In this document: positions 30,226-34,347 of the stretch, piece after piece
How the letters are laid out: the number at the start of each line of letters is the position of its first letter
Position numbering within the stretch: the stretch's first letter is position 1
Assembly (NCBI GenBank): GCA_902794155.1
Contig: CADBGN010000038.1
Span: 1-34,347 of the forward strand
Source: an uncultured Bacteroidia bacterium
Lineage (GTDB): Bacteria; Bacteroidota; Bacteroidia; Bacteroidales; F082
Direction of reading: 5' to 3'
DNA: 34,347 bases
Program-made: the position numbers and the translations under genes
The notes under the pieces: generated by a model
Told to the model about the DNA's origin: nothing
The model's input: only the letters and a program-made list of their open reading frames with translations
Databases searched by the model: none

Positions 30226-31143
30226 ATGATTAACAGCCTGAAAATCGGGAACTTGACTTGGCGTCATCTCAATAACCCAACGGAAGAGGACTTTGAATTC
30301 CTGAAAGACCGATTTCATTTCCACCCTTTGGACATCGAAGACTGCAAATCCGTCAACCAGCGCCCAAAAATTGATATTTACGACGACTATTATTTCCTCA
30401 TCCTCCATTTCCCCAACTTTGATCGTCAGAACAAGTTTGTGAAAATCAAGGAGGTAAAGATTTTTTGGGGCAAGGACTACATCATCTCCATCGAGAAGAA
30501 CCCTTGGGGCGTGTCACAGCTCTTTGAAGAATACGAAGAACGCATCCAAAACGGTGAGGACATGAACTTCCGCAACTCCGACATCCTGCTCTATCGCATC
30601 CTCGAGAAGCTGATGACCGAATCGGTGTACCTGTTGCGCAAAGTTGGATTGGACGTCGAGTTGATCAACCGCGAGCTCTTACAGGAAAAACAGGTGAAAA
30701 TCATCGAGCGCATCAGCGTGACACGCAAGAACCTCATCCTCATCAACACCATATTCAAGCCGCAGCTCAGACTCTTCCATCTCTTTGAGACCGGTAAGGT
30801 CAGAGGCTTCACCGACGACATCGAGTATATGGAAGACTACTGGGGCAACATCCTCGACTACCTGCAGAAACTGTGGGACATGACCGAGGACTACGAGGAG
30901 TTGATCGAAGGCCTCTCCATGACTTTCGACTCGATGCAGACCAACAAGACCAACGAGACAATGAAGATCCTGACCCTCGTGTCGACCATCATCCTGCCTT
31001 TGACCTTCATCACAGGTCTCTACGGCATGAACGTCCAACTACCCTTCCAAGAGCAGGCTTGGGCCTTCTGGGGCATCATGGGTTTCATGGCGGTGGTCGC
31101 CGTCGCGTTTTATATCTATTTCAGACACAAGAAAATGATGTAG
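30226..31143 (+). CDS. corA: CorA-family magnesium/divalent cation transporter
   Basis: 305 residues. A cytosolic N-terminal alpha/beta domain (about 1-190) contains FHFHPLDIEDCKSVNQRPKI, YYFLILHFPNF and VKIFWGKDYIISIEK. A long stalk helix (about 190-245) precedes TM1 (MKILTLVSTIILPLTFITGLY). The signature GMN loop is at 267-269 in LYGMNV, followed by acidic/aromatic loop residues and TM2 (WAFWGIMGFMAVVAVAFYIYF), with a short basic tail. It forms a pentameric channel that takes up Mg2+ (also Co2+/Ni2+) across the inner membrane. The start is preceded by a purine run AAGGGGGAAGG, unusual here because most genes lack a Shine-Dalgarno sequence. Its stop codon lies inside a REP-like element. Confidence 0.94.
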   Translation: MINSLKIGNLTWRHLNNPTEEDFEFLKDRFHFHPLDIEDCKSVNQRPKIDIYDDYYFLILHFPNFDRQNKFVKIKEVKIFWGKDYIISIEKNPWGVSQLFEEYEERIQNGEDMNFRNSDILLYRILEKLMTESVYLLRKVGLDVELINRELLQEKQVKIIERISVTRKNLILINTIFKPQLRLFHLFETGKVRGFTDDIEYMEDYWGNILDYLQKLWDMTEDYEELIEGLSMTFDSMQTNKTNETMKILTLVSTIILPLTFITGLYGMNVQLPFQEQAWAFWGIMGFMAVVAVAFYIYFRHKKMM

Positions 31144-31210
31144 GGACACACCGCGTGTGTCCGCATGAACAAACGACCGTTTTACGCGGACGCATGCGAT
31201 GCGTCCCTAC
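31140..31210. repeat. BIME-like inverted pair between corA and the nuclease gene
   Basis: Unit 1: GTAG-GGACACAC-CGC-GTGTGTCC (31140-31162). Unit 2, inverted: GGACGCAT-GCG-ATGCGTCC-CTAC (31188-31210). Each is a palindrome with a 3-nt centre; outer GTAG/CTAC tags and inner GC neighbours are shared with the element at 10413. It contains the corA stop codon and lies between two convergent genes, so it probably also ends transcription in both directions. Confidence 0.85.
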
Positions 31211-31215
31211 ATACA

Positions 31216-32280
31216 TCATTTTACCAATAATTTCTCGTATTTCACTACACTGCCATTTCGCATCAATTTGACGATGTAGCAGCCTCTGTTGAAATCGGCT
31301 GGCAGCGTCACGGCGAAATCACCAACTGCACTACCCGTAGCCTTGAAAATCGTGCGGCCACACAAGTCGCAGATGGCCACGGCATCAAACTGATGGGCAT
31401 TGCCGCTCAAATGCAAGGTCTGGCCCCGTTCGATGGGATTGGGGAAAAGATGTAAGGCCCCTTGGTTTTCCTCAACGACTTGCCAGGTCGGGTCCCATAT
31501 CATGCGGGCGTATTCCGGATGGTCGACGAAAGGATTGCGGTTGTGTTGATAGTCGGTGTAGATGACATTGTTGCGGCCGATTTCCTTCTGACTTACTGGG
31601 TCTTGCTCGTTCCAGCGCATCAACAACTGTATGGCCCACGGCTTGATTTCCGACTTGTTGGTCATATCGCTCGAACCCCAGCTGCCGTCCTCGGTATAAT
31701 AGCGCACGCTCATGTACATGATGGCACGGGCAAAGTCGCCCTTATATTCGTCAATCGGTTCAAACACCGTCCCAGTATAGCCCGGGGTCTTGCTGGGGCC
31801 AAGTTTGGAACCATTGGTGAAAGTGGACGAAGGCGTACGCACTTCACCAAATGGATAGGCTGCACGGTCATGATTGACTTGTCCATCCGTCGCAAAGATA
31901 TGATGCAAATCGGTACGCGGCGTCGTCTGGCTGTTGAACCAGCTCTGCGGCCACGAATGCTCGCGGTTGTAACAGTCTCCTTCACCATGGTAGTTGCCAC
32001 ATTGATCCTCTCCAAGGTGATAGACATAGGCCGGCGTCCCGCCAGGCACATCGGAATACATATCCCACACAATACCATCACCTTTGTTGTCAGTACTCCA
32101 GAAAGCATTCCAAATCTGGGAATAAGAAATGGTGGTATGCCCTTTGATGATGTTGTGTAAGGCCATCTTCAGTTGGTTGCCCGTCAAACCATTGGCTGAG
32201 TTGTAGTAATTGGACGGGGCCTGCGCTGCAGCAAGCAGCACAAAACTCAAACTTATGAATAGCAAAACTGTTCTCTTCAT
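31216..32280 (-). CDS. Secreted endonuclease I family nuclease with T9SS C-terminal signal
   Basis: 354 residues. Signal peptide TVLLFISLSFVLLAAAQA. The endonuclease I (EndA/NucM-type) catalytic domain covers about 25-265: YNREHSWPQSWF and TDLHHIFATDGQVNHDRAAYPFG carry the His and Asn-type residues of the active site, and the cysteines of CGNYHGEGDCYNREH probably form disulfides. The last 85 residues are a T9SS type-A sorting domain: LFPNPIERGQTLHLSG, DLCGRTIF, and the terminal RGCYIVKLMRNGSVVKYEKL. The protein would be exported by Sec, then across the outer membrane by T9SS, to degrade extracellular DNA. Downstream of the MntP-like gene by 41 nt. Confidence 0.9.
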   Translation of the reverse strand: MKRTVLLFISLSFVLLAAAQAPSNYYNSANGLTGNQLKMALHNIIKGHTTISYSQIWNAFWSTDNKGDGIVWDMYSDVPGGTPAYVYHLGEDQCGNYHGEGDCYNREHSWPQSWFNSQTTPRTDLHHIFATDGQVNHDRAAYPFGEVRTPSSTFTNGSKLGPSKTPGYTGTVFEPIDEYKGDFARAIMYMSVRYYTEDGSWGSSDMTNKSEIKPWAIQLLMRWNEQDPVSQKEIGRNNVIYTDYQHNRNPFVDHPEYARMIWDPTWQVVEENQGALHLFPNPIERGQTLHLSGNAHQFDAVAICDLCGRTIFKATGSAVGDFAVTLPADFNRGCYIVKLMRNGSVVKYEKLLVK

Positions 32281-32289
32281 GAATTTTAA

Positions 32290-32320
32290 ATTTTAGATCT
32301 TGAATGTTAAATCTTGAATT
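32290..32320. repeat. Short direct repeats in the 41-nt transporter-nuclease spacer
   Basis: ATCTTGAAT occurs twice (near 32298 and 32311) with TTAAAT/TTAGAT alternations around it. A small degenerate tandem repeat in a spacer that otherwise holds no signal. Confidence 0.5.
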
Positions 32321-32321
32321 C

Positions 32322-32897
32322 CTATATCAAATCCGTAAACAAATACAGCACCCCTATCACCACCATAAACACCGCAGCGGAGAACTCGATGAAGCTCATC
32401 TTCTTCATCACACCCGGGTTGAAGGCGATGCGAGCCACGATAAAGGCCCACAAAAACCCTGCCACGACGACAGCTAAGAAGAACCAAGCGCCCAGTGGCA
32501 AATCAGGCAGGAAGAAGGGCCCCGTCAGCGACATAAGGAGAGCATCGAACGCCGCCATGATGGAGAGCAGAAGAAAGTCCCAGTCACCTCTTACCGTATA
32601 AAGCATCTTACCTTTCAGCACTCGCATGGAGTCGACAAACATCTTGACGGCCACCACAAGCATCATCGCAAAGACCAGATAGGGCGCAAACTCATCAACA
32701 AAAAGGTGGCTCAACAACTTACCGAGATAGTAACCCGCCACGGCCATTACGCCTTGACTGAGACCAAAAACCAACGGAATCCAAAGCCTCTTCACGGGCT
32801 TATCGTCGGCGCTGACCAAGCCCAACGCCCGCGTGACCACCGGAGCGGTCAGGCAGAGAACAAAGATGATACTGATGATGATTGCTGTAGTACTCAT
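32322..32897 (-). CDS. MntP-like (DUF204) membrane transporter, divergent
   Basis: 191 residues, hydrophobic nearly throughout, with six predicted helices (about 5-25, 40-60, 70-90, 105-125, 135-155, 170-188). It has the MntP/DUF204 layout: a short loop-linked N-terminal half with PLVFGLSQGVMAVAGYYLGKLL (compare the MntP segment ending in MPxxG) and a second half with SIMAAFDALLMSL. MntP exports Mn2+ using two membrane-embedded aspartates, one in each half; here the second (FDALLM) is kept, but the first DAFA segment is replaced by TAPVVTRALGL with no acidic residue. It may therefore have different or no manganese activity. No manganese riboswitch is visible. Downstream gene is the T9SS nuclease. 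Confidence 0.7.
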   Translation of the reverse strand: MSTTAIIISIIFVLCLTAPVVTRALGLVSADDKPVKRLWIPLVFGLSQGVMAVAGYYLGKLLSHLFVDEFAPYLVFAMMLVVAVKMFVDSMRVLKGKMLYTVRGDWDFLLLSIMAAFDALLMSLTGPFFLPDLPLGAWFFLAVVVAGFLWAFIVARIAFNPGVMKKMSFIEFSAAVFMVVIGVLYLFTDLI

Positions 32898-32916
32898 GAG
32901 CGTTGATTATGGAATG

Positions 32917-32924
32917 CAAAAGTA
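32917..32924 (-). promoter_or_regulatory. -7 element of the MntP-like gene
   Basis: TACTTTTG on the minus strand followed by CATTCC, 19 nt before the ATG. The sequence from -7 to +5 is nearly identical to the mscS promoter (TACTTTTGCATTC). Confidence 0.6.
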
Positions 32925-32953
32925 AGCATTCTTATCAAATATGAACCATATTC

Positions 32954-32989
32954 CAAAAAAATTCGGGAAAGCAAAAGCTCTCCCGAATT
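32954..32989 (-). terminator. Terminator after tryptophanase
   Basis: On the minus strand AATTCGGGAGAGC-TTTT-GCTTTCCCGAATT, a 13-bp stem with one G-U pair, running into TTTTTTT. 23 nt past the stop codon. Confidence 0.92.
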
Positions 32990-33012
32990 GTTCATAAACC
33001 AAATCACTTTGT

Positions 33013-34347
33013 TTATCCCAGTCTCTTGAACTGGCAAGTGAAGTGACGCATCAACTCGGCTTCCCAAGTGATTTCCAAACCGCGCTTGATGCTGTCGCGA
33101 CGGTCGTACACGTTCTTCAGAGCCGCGGCAATCACGTCCATGTGGTTGTTGGTGTAGACACGGCGCGGAATGCAGAGACGCACGAAGTCGTTGCCACCGA
33201 AACGGTTTTGGCGCGTAACTGGGTCGCGGTCAGCAAGCACATAACCGATCTCACAGGCACGGATGCCAGCTTCGAGATAGAGTTCGCAAGTCAAAGTCTG
33301 GGCAGGGAATTCTTCCTTAGGAATCTGTGTCAACACCTTGTCGGCATCGACGAAGATGGCGTGGCCACCAGCAGGACGCTGGTAAGGAATGCCGTACTCA
33401 TCGAGTTTGGCAGCGAGGTAGTGAACTTGTTTGATACGGGTCTCGACCATGTCGAATTCGATGTTTTCCTTCAGACCGACGGCCAAAGCGTCCATGTCGC
33501 GGCCATTCATACCACCGTATGTCAGGAAGCCCTCGAAGGGGATGCAGAACAACTTGGCACCTTCGTACCAGTCCTTCTTGTTGGTAGCGATAAAGCCACC
33601 CATGTTGACAAGACCGTCTTTCTTGGCAGACATCGTCATCGAGTCGGCATAGCTGAACATTTCAAGGGCGATTTCCTTCAAGGTCTTGTTCTCGTAACCC
33701 TTTTCGCGGGTCTTGATGAAGTAAGCGTTCTCAATGAAACGGGCGCTGTCGATGTTGACCGGCACGCCGTATTTGTGGCAGAGCTCGCAGGTCTCGCGGA
33801 TGTTCTGCATGCTGACGGGCTGACCGCCGACGGTGTTGTTCGTCACGGTGAGGACCATGAACGGCACATTGCCTTGGTTCTCTTTCAGCACCTTCTCGAG
33901 TTTCTCGAGGCTGACATTGCCCTTGAAAGGCACTTCGAGTTGGGTGTCGTAGGCCTCGGGCACGGTGACGTCGATGGCGAAGGCTTTACGGCTCTCAATG
34001 TGACCTTTAGTAGTATCGAAGTGGGCATTGCCAGGAACGACTTGACCAGGCTTCACGAGGTAGGAGAACAGCACATTCTCGGCAGCGCGGCCTTGGTGGG
34101 TGGGAATGACATACTCGAAACCGGTGAGTTCGGTGATGGTATCCTTCATGTGGTAGAACGAGCGGGCGCCTCCGTAGCTCTCGTCGCCCTGCATCATAGC
34201 GGCCCACTGACGGTCGCTCATGGCGCCGGTGCCGCTGTCGGTCAGCAGGTCGATGTAGACATAGTCGCTCTTCAGCATAAAGACATTCTGGTGGGCTTCG
34301 TTGAGCCACTTCTCGCGTTGTTCGCGGGTGGATTTCTTAATGGGTTC
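33013..34347 (-). CDS. tnaA: Tryptophanase (5' end cut by window edge)
   Basis: 444 residues are visible; the first about 15 lie outside the window. The frame is open past the apparent ATG at 34278 to the window edge (EPIKKSTREQREKWLNEAHQ), which matches the family N-terminus, so that ATG is internal. Beta-eliminating PLP lyase: PLP-Lys in MTMSAKKDGLVNMGG, with THQGRAAENVL and GGQPVSMQN as further PLP-pocket segments. Tryptophanase rather than tyrosine phenol-lyase is supported by Asp in HFDTTKGH (Thr in TPL), DSARF, and the C-terminal LMRHFTCQF with His (Phe in TPL). It splits tryptophan to indole, pyruvate and ammonia, as in gut Bacteroidales. No tnaC leader could be seen because upstream DNA is missing. 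Confidence 0.94.
   Translation of the reverse strand, partial: EPIKKSTREQREKWLNEAHQNVFMLKSDYVYIDLLTDSGTGAMSDRQWAAMMQGDESYGGARSFYHMKDTITELTGFEYVIPTHQGRAAENVLFSYLVKPGQVVPGNAHFDTTKGHIESRKAFAIDVTVPEAYDTQLEVPFKGNVSLEKLEKVLKENQGNVPFMVLTVTNNTVGGQPVSMQNIRETCELCHKYGVPVNIDSARFIENAYFIKTREKGYENKTLKEIALEMFSYADSMTMSAKKDGLVNMGGFIATNKKDWYEGAKLFCIPFEGFLTYGGMNGRDMDALAVGLKENIEFDMVETRIKQVHYLAAKLDEYGIPYQRPAGGHAIFVDADKVLTQIPKEEFPAQTLTCELYLEAGIRACEIGYVLADRDPVTRQNRFGGNDFVRLCIPRRVYTNNHMDVIAAALKNVYDRRDSIKRGLEITWEAELMRHFTCQFKRLG

Noticed and set aside
31462-32160. 232-codon plus-strand frame
   Set aside because: Antisense to the T9SS nuclease whose catalytic and sorting motifs are unmistakable.
33013-34347. Tyrosine phenol-lyase as an alternative for the terminal PLP lyase
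   Set aside because: Asp in HFDTTKGH and His in LMRHFT are tryptophanase residues; TPL has Thr and Phe at these positions.
1-34347. tRNA or rRNA genes
   Set aside because: I looked for T-loop (GGTTCGAATCC-type) signatures in the intergenic gaps and saw none; all gaps are under about 250 nt and are explained by promoters, terminators and repeats.

Overview
The window is chromosomal DNA from a member of the Bacteroidota, most likely order Bacteroidales. Several independent signs agree. At least fifteen gene starts are preceded by the Bacteroidota -7 promoter element TAnnTTTG, often extended as TTTGCAGC, and almost no Shine-Dalgarno sequences are visible. The window also carries the lipoproteins GldB and GldD, the membrane protein GldE, a secreted nuclease with a type IX secretion (T9SS) C-terminal tail, a SusC/TonB-type receptor, OmpA and PorT-like barrels, and a tryptophanase of the Bacteroides type. 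Content is mostly housekeeping; I see no insertion sequence, prophage, CRISPR array, tRNA or rRNA.

Layout. 1-4.2 kb (minus strand): the first codons of EF-G with its own promoter, a ComM/YifB ATPase, then cinA-gldB overlapping by 4 nt. 4.2-9 kb: a nucleoside phosphorylase divergent from cinA, an OmpA-family protein, then three small outer-membrane barrels in alternating orientation, separated by bidirectional terminators. 9.1-11.9 kb: two different M24 (Xaa-Pro type) peptidases in tandem, with a REP-like inverted repeat between them. 12-15 kb: a TonB-dependent receptor and ribosomal protein L28. 15-17.7 kb: an MscS channel divergent from an exosortase-family membrane protein, whose gene overlaps a non-canonical ROK kinase by 8 nt. 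17.9-20.7 kb: class II (B12-dependent) ribonucleotide reductase. 20.9-24 kb (minus): trpS-hflX-tatD, with spacers made of 7-8 bp tandem repeats. 24.2-26.3 kb (minus): HU, a tiny broken ribosome-associated gene, and RNase G. 26.4-31.1 kb (plus): mutY-ssb-gldE-gldD and CorA. 31.2-34.3 kb (minus): T9SS nuclease, a MntP-like transporter, and tryptophanase (cut by the window edge).

How they fit together. GldB, GldD and GldE belong to the gliding/T9SS accessory set, and the T9SS-tailed nuclease is a likely client. HU, the small basic protein, RNase G, MutY and SSB form an information-processing block split between two divergent operons.

The most unusual observations are: (i) a 5-bp tandem duplication that frameshifts the 29-residue AURKAIP1/COX24-like (mS38-type) gene between HU and RNase G, and a long hairpin with a U-tract in the leader between it and RNase G; (ii) a family of BIME-like inverted repeats built on GAGACGCAT/ATGCGTCTC with outer GTA/TAC; (iii) heptad/octad repeats filling the trpS leader and the trpS-hflX, hflX-tatD and gldB spacers; (iv) a nested 130-bp palindromic element after the ribonucleotide reductase; (v) a perfect TTTATCAACA inverted repeat upstream of the reductase; (vi) the exosortase/ROK coupling. 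No whole new multi-gene defence or metabolic system is evident.
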